NCBI GenBank assembly: GCA_949152475.1
Contig: OX424568.1
Span: 2,827,667 to 2,891,666, forward strand
Origin: Terebella lapidaria
Taxonomy: Eukaryota; Annelida; Polychaeta; Terebellida; Terebellidae
Direction: 5' to 3'
Length of the DNA stretch: 64,000 nucleotides
Shown here: positions 33,498 through 45,384 of the stretch, piece by piece
Layout of the letters: every line of letters begins with the position of its first letter
Numbering within the stretch: the stretch's first letter is position 1
Made by a program: the position numbers and the translations under genes
The notes under the pieces: generated by a model
The model's database searches: none
Told to the model about the DNA's origin: nothing
What the model saw: the letters and a program-made list of their open reading frames with translations, nothing else

Positions 33498-34318
33498 TCA
33501 TTCACGAAACATAGCAACATCGTTGAAATCACACATGGCATAATCATAGTCTAAACAGCTGCGCTGTGTATGTAATGCCCAAGACACATTTTTGCAGGTG
33601 GTAAAGATCTTTTTATAACAAAATGTAAAAACATACTGTGAATGTAGCTTTATATTTCGGAATGTTTGTCCATGCCTCAACTGTCCCTCCTCCATAATTC
33701 AGCCATTTTTTGTGGTAATGAATTCCATAATTTCCGTAATCAAGTTTGCTTGCAATCAGTAGATTATCATAAGAATGGATCCATGGAGATTCAGCTGCAG
33801 GCGACATAACAATAAGTGTTTCCTGTGTATTAATGTTTCCAGGATCCACTGAACTGAACTGACTACCTAAAAGTTGTTGTGTGATGACACGTTCTCGTCA
33901 TTGCAAATGGAGATATGGCCTCACCACGCAGAGTTATTGCTATGGTATTAAATAATAACTTTTATTTGCACGTCTGAAGATTTTAGATGAAATAGGCCTC
34001 ACAATACCAGTACAACAAAACCATGATCTCCAAAAATATAAAAAAATATATAATAATAGCAGGAAACTGACTAATGCAGGCGTTTGTGAATTATAAAAGT
34101 TCCCTTCACAGTATGGATGGTCGTTATAGGAGTTTGAGGGAGGAGTTAGGAGTTTGCGAATATAAATATGTTCATAATGCTATACAAATATTCGTGATTA
34201 ATTTCTGTCCATAAATTGGTATCATTTGATGAGCTGCCCCGAGCAATAGATCAACATACTTTCTAATTGCAGCCCAGTGCATGTTGGGAGCAGGATATTC
34301 ACATGTAAAACTAGTACA
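33498..34318 (-). CDS. Candidate 3' end of an unrecognised spliced gene
   Basis: Three minus-strand exons join in frame. Exon a (34,318-34,260, after TTACAG, before GTATGT) encodes CTSFTCEYPAPNMHWAAIR and leaves two bases. Exon b (33,853-33,637, after a TTCAG acceptor, before GTATGT) completes the codon and encodes SVDPGNINTQETLIVMSP, then SPWIHSYDNLLIASKLDYG, KKWLNYGGGTVEAWTN and IPKYKATFT. Exon c (33,563-33,498, after ACACAG) encodes RSCLDYDYAMCDFNDVAMFRE and stops. Exon b is long, balanced in composition and free of repeats. The cysteines and aromatics look extracellular. I do not recognise the family, and upstream exons were not found. It could also be a decayed gene. Confidence 0.4.
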
Positions 34319-34419
34319 CTGTAACCATAACATGATTGCTAATATTTTAACAATATGTAAGTAGTATATTTGATAAACTGACATACCTCTTGATACCAGC
34401 ACTATCAGCTTGTCCATAT

Positions 34420-35824
34420 ATACATGTATCTAAGGGTAGGATTATGACTTGTTCTCTGAGTATTCAGGGAATACTGAACTCTCAAGGTGAAACTGAATGG
34501 TCATGGCGTATCTAAACATCCCAAGGGCACAAAAATGAGAAACGTGGGGATTATATTTTCCACCCGCCGTGCGATAATTGTTCATGTAATTGTAATGTTA
34601 CAATGCATCAGGGTTATCCTTATCACCTCATAATATAAAACATTTTCAGTAGCTTCCCAGTAGCTTCTCTGAGTCGGTAGTGTGATTTTGTCATAGCATA
34701 CGGCTGCAATACGAGTGGTGGTTATGAGATTCAGTCACAATATAGCTTTTAGACCGAGTCAGAAATACATGTTACAATTGTTTTTGGAGGAAAATGTATG
34801 TTCTATCAAAGAGTGATATCATGACAATGTTCATTCAAAGTAGCAACAACCATATTTTAGTTGGTCTATGGATTGATGGAGAGTTCCTTTGTTATAATAG
34901 TGTCATCGGTTGTCATAAAGCCATTTTCATAACAAAGATATTGTGTGAATTTATTTCTGACAATTGCCGATATATTTCAAAAGATTTGTTCTAACCAATG
35001 GTATCATTGTAGTTGCTTGCCGCATATAAAAAGAAAATTGTAAAGATAATTGTGTGCACCGGTTCATGCAGCATGATCTTCATCATGCTTAGACTCAACC
35101 ATGCGATATATTTGTCACTCAGTCTGGCGAATCTAAATTTGTTATTCGAGTAACTACTTGCCCCTGGGACCAATAATACTTGACAATAATCACATCAGTC
35201 TCTGTCAGAAATATCATTCAATAAACATATTCAACAGATACGTGATTAAAAAACAATGCAGTGATCTATCAAGAGGGCGTGTTATTCGTTGACTCTTCTG
35301 CCAAATGCAATTACAAATTTTCCCTGTGAATTTCTCCCGAAAGTATCAGGTGTTCATTGATACAATTATCCAATTAATAATTTGCATACTTTCCACTTCG
35401 AATTAATCTCGTGTTCAAGTGACGAGACAGATTTTTACCGATAAATTAATATGCCACGGCAACAAGATCGGATCAGCATCCAAAACCCACCCCTCATCGT
35501 CATCATTTCCCCTCATATATCAACAGAAGATCCTATGCTGCCGAGACACCACGCCTTCAACCCTAATTCTCCTTCAACCCTAGAGAATTAGTGACTTGTT
35601 CAGTGTCGCGTGGATCATCGAGCCTCGCTTGGCTGCATCCTGCTCAGATATTGGTCAATATAACTGCTATAGCAAGGCCGGTGTCGTTCGCCCATAATTA
35701 ATGATTCGGATGCCTCAAACTGTTGGATTCGTGTGCAATAGAAAACGTACCGATATGCCAAAAATGTTGTTTTCTACTGCAGCAGAATTGTTCTGTGATA
35801 CAATGGAAATGATTTGCATCACAT
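34420..35824. other. No gene recognised
   Basis: AT-rich sequence. About 35,500-35,690 resembles 50,265-50,400 (TAGTGACTTGTTCAGTG, ATATTGGTCAATATAACTGC against their counterparts), so an old repeat is shared. Open frames of 60-66 codons lack supporting features. Confidence 0.4.
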
Positions 35825-36005
35825 AATATAGTTGTTTCTACTGTACACCTGATGGAATTAGTATACAACTGCCCAACAACCTATGAAAATAATTTAGAAA
35901 TCCGAAACAAACCCCATGGAATAGATGTATGACAAGTACATATGTACCTAATCAAAAGGCTACTTGATGGTATCCTCGGGGCCCGATTTAACGTCCACAT
36001 ACTAA
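35825..36005 (-). repeat. Penelope-tail-like repeat at the edge of segmental copy B
   Basis: TTGTTTCTACTGTACACC, GGAATTAGTATACAACTGCC, CTATGAAAATAATTTAGAAATC and GGGCCCGATTTAACGTCC match the long copy at 24,530-24,895 in reverse. Segmental copy B starts within about ten bases of its end. Confidence 0.75.
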
Positions 36006-36979
36006 CCATTATTTCACCCGTTCGTAACCTGTGTATAAAACTAAATAATACATGATATTAATGACTGAAACTGAGTTATATTACTGTCGGATAATTGCAT
36101 GTTACATTTCGAACACGCCAAGTACAGTGTTTCAGTTTTTACGTCGACGGCACTTCGTTTCTCATGTATTTAGTGAGCTTTTTGTGCTAATGAATTCCAT
36201 AATTATGATAATGACCTTGTTTGTCATCAGTGAATTATCATGACAATACGTGGATGCAGATTTAGTTGCACGTGAACGAACAATGGGTACTTCATATACA
36301 TTTTGTGATTCACTGGATGTGATTTGAAGAGAATTTAAAATGTTGATTTACAATAGTCATTGATTGATCCTGTTGATAAAATTGTATATTACCGTAAAAG
36401 TATGAGTCGAGTCATGATATTCACTAAAATTTATGTTCCGTGACAAAGGTTTGAATCGATGGAGTGTTATTTTTCTACCAATATATGCCAATCAGTACAC
36501 CAATGTAAACTCAAACGTTTAATTTATTATATTTAACTAAAATGTCATGAGGTATGAGTGAAGTAAGAATCATACTACACCCCAACAACTTTCAAAAATA
36601 TTAATTGTGCCTTAGGTCAGGATTGTGCGTCGCTGCGTTTGATCACTGTACTTCATCCATACAATCCAAGCAGAGGTTTTGGACAGAACAGCAATGTAAT
36701 AATACTGATATTAACCTTACGACACAGGCACATGTGGAGCAATGGTAAACGATGATGGGGGTAAATGAATCAGCCTGTGAGTCAGTGTTTTATTAGCGTA
36801 GTATTCTATGCGATTTGAATCAAAACTTGCCAAGACATACTAGAAGGAACAACATTTGATCGAACGTCTTAAACCAGAAGACAAAGGAAACAGTTTTAGG
36901 GGATGTTTGCACACTTCCTGCTTCTACTAGTTGGTGTTGTCAACAAAATAAAAGGCTTTTTTATGTCCCCATGTTACTT

Positions 36980-37062
36980 GTATCTTCAACTGAATTGGGA
37001 CCTGTGTTTTCCATGTTACTTGTATCTTCAACTGAATTGGGACCTGTGTTTTCGAAACGGCT
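36980..37062 (+). repeat. 42-bp tandem duplication in copy B
   Basis: CATGTTACTTGTATCTTCAA, then CTGAATTGGGACCTGTGTTTTC, occurs twice in immediate succession. Copy A has a single, more diverged version near 1,675-1,715, so the duplication arose in B. Confidence 0.85.
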
Positions 37063-37854
37063 TTTGTGTTAATAAAGTACCCGAGGATATATTAATGTGA
37101 TCAATTCATTTTCATAACAAAGGCATGGTGTGGATTTATCTGTGACATTGGTCGATGAATCAACAAAAGCTTTCATTCAAGACCAGTTCCAATGTGTCTT
37201 ATCGCATGTACGATGAAAAATGTTTGGCGAATATCCGTTGTTTTAGAGACTATCAATAATAGGAATGATAGTTGTATGGGAATATTTATTATTGAATACA
37301 GCACTACCATAGAGTCATTATTGAATAATCAAGAGGTGAAATTATTGCATCAATGACAGATTATTGCAATCTGACACTCCAACTCCGTAATCTTAATTGT
37401 GGATTAAATGGAACATGTATGTTGGCCGTCATGAATTTACTACGAAAATAAACTGCAACCATTGTCTGTATCATTCCCACACCATATTTTCCAGAAATCC
37501 CAACATAGAGAAAACAAGTTGCACGCTAGCTTAAAATGTGTCACTGTGCAAAATGTTGGATTCTAAAATGTTTCTAGCCAATTTGATACACAAAGCCACA
37601 CGACGAACCTCAGAATTTCTATCACAAACAATACAAGAACGTCTTCTTCTGGCTTTTGATGTTTTCTAAAGCAGCTGGTGAGGATTGTCTCAAAGAAAGC
37701 CTTCCCATTGAAGAGACGTTGCTGCCAAGAGGAAGGAATCTCAGGTCTCGGCAGGGAAGGGAGGATGGGCTTACAATGCGCCCTGGTTCTCCTGATGGAA
37801 ATGGCACTAGATTATAAGATACAAGACTCGTTTGACACATGCTGAAATCCCTCA

Positions 37855-37995
37855 CACGTGACCTCAACCCCGACACAGAGCTCGTGCTATGTCGATGTGT
37901 AACCCTTGGCCGCGAGACTACCAGGCCCTCCCCACCCCACGTGGCAGACGTGACCTCAACCCCGACACAGAGCTCATGCTATGTCGATGTGTAAC
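37855..37995 (+). repeat. About 115-bp partial tandem duplication in copy B
   Basis: CGTGACCTCAACCCCGACAC through CTATGTCGATGTGTAACCCT appears at about 37,857 and again at about 37,949. Copy A has it once (2,541-2,592). Confidence 0.75.
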
Positions 37996-40240
37996 CCTGT
38001 GACAGCCATACTACCAGGCCCTCCCACCCCCCTCTCCCACGAGTCCACAACGCCTCGCTCCAACCAGGATCGTTGCGAATGCAATGCCACCGCAGGTCGG
38101 ACAAAACTATCCGCCTTGTAATGTTTCCTCGAGCGGCCAGATGTGGCTTTAGGCAACGGCGGGCCCACAACGGGGCAATTGTTCTAAATGGCAGAGACGC
38201 CTACAGGGGCAGCATTAGGCGCCAAGAAAACTACCAATCTGGAAAGCAGTAAACACTAACGACACGAGAGTCATTAGAAGCTGTTATCATGAAGGACTGG
38301 TCCAGCTCTAAAGTAGAGTGAGAGAATCGTTCTGCCCTAGGATAGAGCACGTCCATATAACACATCAATATTATTATCCGTATATCCCAGGTACTCCTCT
38401 GCATGTTGGGAGCAACTCGGATGGATTTGTCCATAAGCAATACAGTGGGATTGCGTAAGACAGGGGTAATGCACTATATCTATGACTAGAGAGTTTTGTC
38501 TGCGTGATAGTCTGGTATAACTGAGTGACAGTCTGGTATTACTGCGCAGGTTTGTGGGTCTGCCATACGGGCGCAGACACATCATTTATTTATCAGACCA
38601 TCCAACATTTCAATTAGGATAAATGGATGAATGATAGTCACGTTGTATCAAATTTGTTCGCAATTTGTAACCTGGATAGTTATCAATTCGGATACATTCA
38701 TGGACTGAGGATAGTGTTTGGTATGAAATCCGATTGGCTTTCTGTAACCCGCAGCCTTCCTAATTTACTTAATGGATTTGCAGGGCTTCACATTTCTATG
38801 TGCAAATGTGTTTTTGATGAAGACTGATACCGAACACTTTTCTGCATTATCAAAGTCCACTGCTCGTTAACTGCTTGGATAACAGAGTTCATTCTGTAAA
38901 AGCTACTCATTTTCAACGGTTAATTAGCACTAGATAATCATGGAGCACTGATTAGTACGAAATGATTAGAATGCATGTGTTTATGTATAATGTTATGCAT
39001 TGAAGCATTTTGTCCTGGAAGTTTTGTATGGGTCTCGTACTGTAAAATATGTTGCTAAGTATTTATAGTATGGTCAATAGTATGATGAATGATATAATCA
39101 GACGCAGATGAGTGATGCATATGTCATACAACTTGAATTGTTCGGATGTACAGATATTACTACATACAGCTAGTCACGTTCATACATGTCCACATACAGA
39201 AGTGTTACTACATGTACATGAAGGTAATGTTTCAACTTTCTAGCAATTGGCAAACATGTTGCCCGGCGGAGCTCTAGAGGAATAAATAGTACATGTTTAT
39301 CATATTAATATACATAAAGCTCGTCAGCAATAATGAAATTATTCCATGCGATTGAGTAACTTTTTCAGTCCACATCCATATAAATAGAATGCTCTGACAT
39401 TTAGGTCAATCAGTACTAGATGCTCTGGTATATCTTACAACACATTTTCATTTCTACAGATTCTAAATATTGCAACTGCATTTACATTGCAACCATTTCA
39501 TTACATTGGACATTGATTGTGACGCGTGGATTCATGTGAGTCAGCCAGGTTATGTAGTTTCTGCTACCCTCACTGCATTCTCATTCTCCGTGACAAGGAG
39601 CATGGATATGTAAATGACGGGGAACACTGTATTTCTAGCTTACCCTCCCATCCACCTCGCCTCCTTCTGCCGGCTAGAGAAAGCAGCAATTGCCCCAGGA
39701 TGTGAAAATCGCGTCCGCGTTATCTCAAGTGACAATATTCCAATATCACCCAATACTCGAGCTTGATGAGATCCAATAACAGACAGGATTCTATGCGGGG
39801 ACTCACCCTCGGCGATCCCACCGTCCCATTGTGGAAATCCCCGTGATGGGCTTGACATTGGATGGGAACTGCGAGAAAACAAACTATCGAGCACCTGACA
39901 ACAGTTCCTGAGTTCCAGCAGCAACACGAGATCTAAGCACCTCCGATAGAATAGTATGTCTGCTGTGATTTGACCTCACACCTCATCAGCTCGGTCCTGA
40001 AAGAGCTCTTGATATATATTTATCGATATATACATTGTAACCCCACTGGGATTCACTGGAAAGATGATTGATGTCTCTGAGTTATTGGTGATTTGAGAGA
40101 CATATTATTACAACCTTTGCCAATATATGAAAATGGCGCAAAAGGACGTAGGACAAATTATTATATTTATTCATCCAAACTGAACAATATATCGCGTTGG
40201 TTATGACATGGGGAATGTTATTGAATAGCAGGAATATACA

Positions 40241-42039
40241 ATGTTTGCCATGGGCGGCATTGTCCTAAACGCTGTTTGCAGACAATGAGGTCCTACAGGA
40301 TCTATATTTTGCTGGCGGGTCTCCTGTATGTGCTGTTTTCTCTGTCTCTTTCACATGCAACTCCAGATTTACGACCAGATCAAAGGTCAAGAACCTCATA
40401 GTTCTGGCGACCAGGTGCTGCACATGGTCAAATATAGAGCCATGGAAATGATCTACAACAGTGATAATATTCGTTTCCGGGACTTGAAGGTGGGAAATCT
40501 GGGGTCAAGGCAAGGCATTAGAACTAACTGAGGTCGTTTGGAGACTACAGTTAACAATATTATGCAGACACATGAGCTCAACAGAAGTATTACAAATCGT
40601 CAACCGGAAACTGATCAGTCAGAGGAATTAGATAGTCACAAAGGGAGTCAAGCCCGATACTTCCTTAGAGAACCCGAGATTTCCGAGTCATCAAGATTAT
40701 AGTTGTGAGAAATCCCGCGATATCCAAAATGGGGAGAAAACTGTGATTCGCTTCCGTTACATAGAAGGGGGCTACATTTTCTCATCGTTTTTGGATTCTC
40801 GGAATTCCTCGGCTTCTTTTGTACAAATAATGGCAATATTGAAGAGTAACTACCAGCCCCAGTTTTTTCTGCCATTTTTGGAGGGGTAGTCTAGAATCCA
40901 ATAGAGTGGATAAAAAAGTGCATTCCACCGGTCTCGTCTCCACTCAGAGTCCGCTTCAATGTATGAAATGTGTGAAAACCACAACAAAGAATATGGAGGT
41001 TGGATATTTAGCTGCCAAGTGCCTTCGATCTTTGTGAAATTGAATGAGACCCCCTGTAAAATAGTTATATCAAAGTCACACATTTATAGCCCCAAATCTA
41101 CAGATAAGGGCCGAGTACCTATATTAGCAACATCATGGCCAACCGGTGATCCTGAGCCACAAAAGGATATCTTTGGGATTTGTGTGCCTCCATTAGTTGT
41201 ACATATCCCGTCTACAAGACTTGTGGAATTTGTTGAGTTAAGCCGACATCTTGGTGCAGATCATGTGATGTTTTATGTATACCAAGTGACGTCAGCCAGC
41301 AGTAGAACAGGTGATCAAATACTACCAGGGCCTAGGGTGGGTGTCTGTAGTTCCCTGTCCCAGTCCCTGAAAAACAAATATGGTATCATGGCCAGATGCT
41401 GGCAATAAACGATTGTCTGAGCCGATTCACCCACGTAGTGTTTAATGACATACATGAGCTCTTAATACCACACCGTCACAACACCTGGCGAGGAATGACA
41501 CAATATCTTGATTCCCTTATTGACACCACTGGGAAGACAACAAAAAGACCACAACAAAACACATAAAGTTGAAAACAGCACCCACGGCCCCAGAAACAAT
41601 AATCACGTCAGATTCAAACCTTAGATGTGGCTACACTTTCAAGAGTGCTTTCTTTGATCCACTAGTCAATGGTGACAACAAAATTCTTCACGACCTTGAG
41701 TCTGACCTTCGGACTGAGACCTTTAGCAAAGTCTGCACCAAAATGCTGGTCCGGCCTCAAATGGTTTTCGAATTAGGAATCCACCACATTTCAAAACCTT
41801 TTAGCCCTGACTTCACCTACTTAGAAGTGGATCCATCTGTGGCATTTATCCACCATTATAGAAAGTGTATAAATGATTGTGACTCAGATATGAGGTGCCA
41901 CGTCTTCACGAGCGATTAGAGTCTGTATTCCTACATCCCAGCACTTAGACACAGCGTGCACAAAACATTCTGGGAGCTGAAAGAATTGGACAAGACGAAC
42001 CAGCAACAGCAGCAAGCTCCGCTCATAGAGGCCATGTGA
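40241..42039 (+). pseudogene. GT92 (DUF23) glycosyltransferase pseudogene, copy B
   Basis: Paralogue of 4,851-6,637 at about 5% divergence by eye, with the same intronless layout. The start lies at the equivalent ATG. A one-base loss near 40,266 and a one-base gain near 40,335 disturb and restore the N-terminal frame. The longest open blocks are 40,959-41,408 (EYGGWIFSCQVPSIFVKLN, FGICVPPLV, ELSRHLGADHVMFYVYQV) and 41,569-41,919 (CGYTFKSAFFDPLVNGDN, MVFELGIHHISKPF, DPSVAFIHHYRKCINDCDS). The acidic-box region near 41,430 reads NDIHELLIPHR by translation. Stops after about 40,529, after 41,406 and at 41,917 and several frame changes break it. The glutamine run before APLIEAM has five residues, against eight in A. 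It keeps some C-terminal sequence that is damaged in A. Confidence 0.85.
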
Positions 42040-43078
42040 GGTTGAAATACACCTAACCTAGTTATGTTTGAGAATGTAGTTTTGAGAATAACCCTGTTTG
42101 ATGCAGAGTTCAAAGACAGAATATTAAAGATATTTTGATGTTCCATTTATTTGCCACTTTTCGATGCAATTGATGTACATATATAAACGTATGAAATACG
42201 CTTTTTGCTGTATAACTGGACTCCATTACTATCACATAATCATCTAGATTTTGTAGTGCCTTCGTCTAATGCTATTCCATTATTACCGACATTTACAACA
42301 TTTCTATGCTTAAAACTTTGAACAACTGAATACGCTACAACTAAGAACAATTACAGTACGATATATCCCTGATATATCGTTTGATGGGACCCAACTGTCA
42401 GTACTTATATCTGTAGAAGCTCTCCAAAGTACCTGTCGCTCAACACCCGCCAACAATCCACTTGTGCATATTTACACAACGTTACATGGGTTGCCACATG
42501 GGTCCGTTGTCAATCGTGTGAATAAACAATTTGATTGATTATTCCATAACTGTGACACAGTATGGTAAACATTGGTATCGTTTCTTATATTTGGTTGAGT
42601 ATGATTCTGTGGGTGGGATTTGTTCTCAGATCGAATGACTGGCCTATATTCGATCATATAGAACTAAAACATATCTTTCAAACGATCCGGTGAAGATTGA
42701 ATACCGACATTTTGATGGTTTTATGACTTTATTTTACGATCCATGTATATTATGATCCATGTGTATATCGACTTCGGCTACAACACAAAACTTCGATGAT
42801 AGTGACCGTAGAAATCCTATGGTCATCAAGCGTTTTGAAATAAAAAGAGAGCCCGTGTAAACAAATACTACGTCCAAATTCACACTAGTGTCATAGACCG
42901 TGTGTGAGTATAAGTGTCTCTACTGTATACACCAACAGTGCACAACTGGCCAACAGCTCCCCAAAATCAGTTCAGAAATCAAGAACAAGCCCCTGAAATG
43001 TGTGTATGACAAGTGCAAGTGTACCCAATCACAAAGCAAAAGGCTACTGAATTGAAGGACATAGGATATGATTGTTAA

Positions 43079-43620
43079 AGCTGCTGCCTTCGAATGTATG
43101 CAATATTTTTTTCAAAACCAATTTTTTGTTAAACACATCTGATGCAATATAACAAAAGGTGTGCTCAATGATTTTGACGATTACAGTCCGTCCGAGTTGT
43201 CTTTTCATCCGATTTAGTGCCCATTTTGTACCGGTTTTGTAAATAAACAAACGAAGTGTATCCATCAAACCCGAATGTAAACAACAAATGCTCAAATCGC
43301 GCTTAAAAGTCCACATCGAGTACATTTTTAGGTTCGTATGTGCATATATAGTGTAGTTGTGAGAAAATAATCAGTGATATACCATGATGTGCGTGGAATT
43401 GTCAGTCTATCTCGCACGTCTATGTTTTGTTTATATCTGCGTGTGATGGATACACCTCCTGTATTTACGCGAGAACCGCTTGTTCAAATGAGCAAAATTT
43501 CCCTGAGGACTGGTTATTTTCACTACATTTGATGTGAGTATGTTTCATTCAGTTAGTTTAGCATGTTTAGTATGAAATATAGTTTTCAAAAAATATTGAC
43601 TGGTTTCGAAGGCAGCTGCT
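43079..43620. mobile_element. piggyBac-type MITE, copy 2, with empty site in copy A
   Basis: The 542-bp element is flanked by TTAA at 43,075-43,078 and 43,621-43,624. Copy A has a single TTAA at the matching point (near 7,668), so this is a clean insertion after the segmental duplication. The ends AGCTGCTGCCTTCGAA and, inward from the right, AGCAGCTGCCTTCGAA match copy 1 at 16,630-17,166 in reverse. No transposase is encoded. Confidence 0.92.
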
Positions 43621-44813
43621 TTAATATACTATATGCTAGTCGATCGATAGACGAGATACAAGGAACGAAGTTGTGTATTTCTTTATGTTCCTGTTACATG
43701 TGTCTGCACGGGAAGTCTTTCATGCAAAATCAAGAACAAAACTGTAATATCCAATTTTGAGATATTTGTGATTGATGTGACCATTTTGTGATGTCCTTCT
43801 ACTAGCCCACTATAATATCAATGCTTTCTTTGTGGTAACTTTCCAGATGGATTCTGGTCTATATGTGGCTGTAAGACCTAATATTTTCCAAGTTTAAATT
43901 TAATCATTCTCGCTGATATTTATACAGGATCCGTTCAACACCATGATTTAATTGAAACCAAGAAAACCTCCTCTAAAACTCATAGCTGACTGGGCTCGTT
44001 TTTCATCTTTTTCCTCCACTGGCGGCATCTAAAGCTTATTACGTCTCCTTCTTATCCGGAAGCCATATAAATGGTTAATTGAAAATAGTGTGGAAAGGTC
44101 AAATGCTCAGTGAAGGGAAGATGTGGAGGTGAGGAAGGAGGGGGTGAGAGGATTGAAGTGATCGTTGATTGTGTGGCTTCTGAGAGAGAAAAAAAAACAC
44201 CTGCAACACTAGGTCGGTCACCGCAGCCCCTTCTTATTCATGGTGTACTTTATAGACGAAAGCGCTAAGCATCTGAAATAGAAGGTTATTGTTAGAGACT
44301 CTCTGTAGCGAAGCGACTTGGTCTTCAAAGTTGACAATTATCACTGTTCTGCGGTTAGATTGAATATTGTTATGTTTGGTTCCGCATTATTCCAAAGTAC
44401 TTCAGACATAAACTCTGCTTATTATTCTGTATCCACCAATGATTTGTCATGCTTGAATATTGCTCAAGTCATGCTCAAGTGGGTTAATCATTTAACATTA
44501 CTGACCAAAACACATGTGTATTCAGTGGAGCGAAATATCATGACCCATTGACTGAGTCAACCGGTCTATGTGGATGAAGGGGACCTATCTATTTACCATC
44601 TTGTTTCGTATGACACAGATTATATCCAATTGAGAATCCTCGAAATTATAGTGATGTGATAGATTCAGAGTCGTCAACCAGTCATCATGATACCATTCAT
44701 CATTAAGTACTCCATTGAGGCTTTGTCAAGGAAACAATAAGATACTTCATTATTCCTACTCTGCTACAAACTGTTACCCAGAATCTTCAAAGCCATGCAC
44801 ATAAGCTGAATTA

Positions 44814-45384
44814 TACTCTGATTTTTCTAACTCGTTTACACAGTTTTTCGCTGATATTTTTGCGATGCTAAACGGTATCGTTCTATAACTTGGCATACTT
44901 TACCTGGGAGTCAAACGGCAATTATTTACTGAATTTCAGACTTCTATCACGAAAATTGAAGAAGTTGGCAATCTACCCCTGTGTTAAATTTAGCCTTGTC
45001 ATTTAATTTTTGGGTCTGCACACAATTTCGTGCATTTGCTCGGTTTTGTAGTGGTGCAATCTTTCAAAATCAACATGTTCGTGTAGAATACACCCCCAAT
45101 GTGTCATCTGGTCTAAAATTACAACAATACTTCAAATCCTGGTGGATGTTAACAGGATCAAATCCTCGAATAAGCTCAGATTCTCGAGATCCCGTTTTTT
45201 GTCTGAAATTTAACATTGGGGGTAGATTGCCAACTTCTTCAATTATTGCGATAGAAGTCTGAAATTTAGTAGAAAATTGCCGTTTGTCTCCGAGGTGAAG
45301 TATGCCAAATTATAGAACGATACCATTTAGCATCGCGAAGATATCGTCAAAAACCGGTGTAAACAAGTTAGAAAAATCAGAGTA
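44814..45384. mobile_element. Long-TIR MITE with TA target duplication and empty site in copy A
   Basis: The 571-bp element has inverted repeats of roughly 170 bp. The left end reads TACTCTGATTTTTCTAACTC and the right end is its reverse complement. Inner matching blocks include GCGATGCTAAACGGTATCG and GAAGAAGTTGGCAATCTACC. A TA is present on each side, while copy A has one TA at the matching spot near 8,790. TA duplication suggests Tc1/mariner-type mobilisation. A 93-codon open frame inside is not a recognised protein. Confidence 0.88.
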
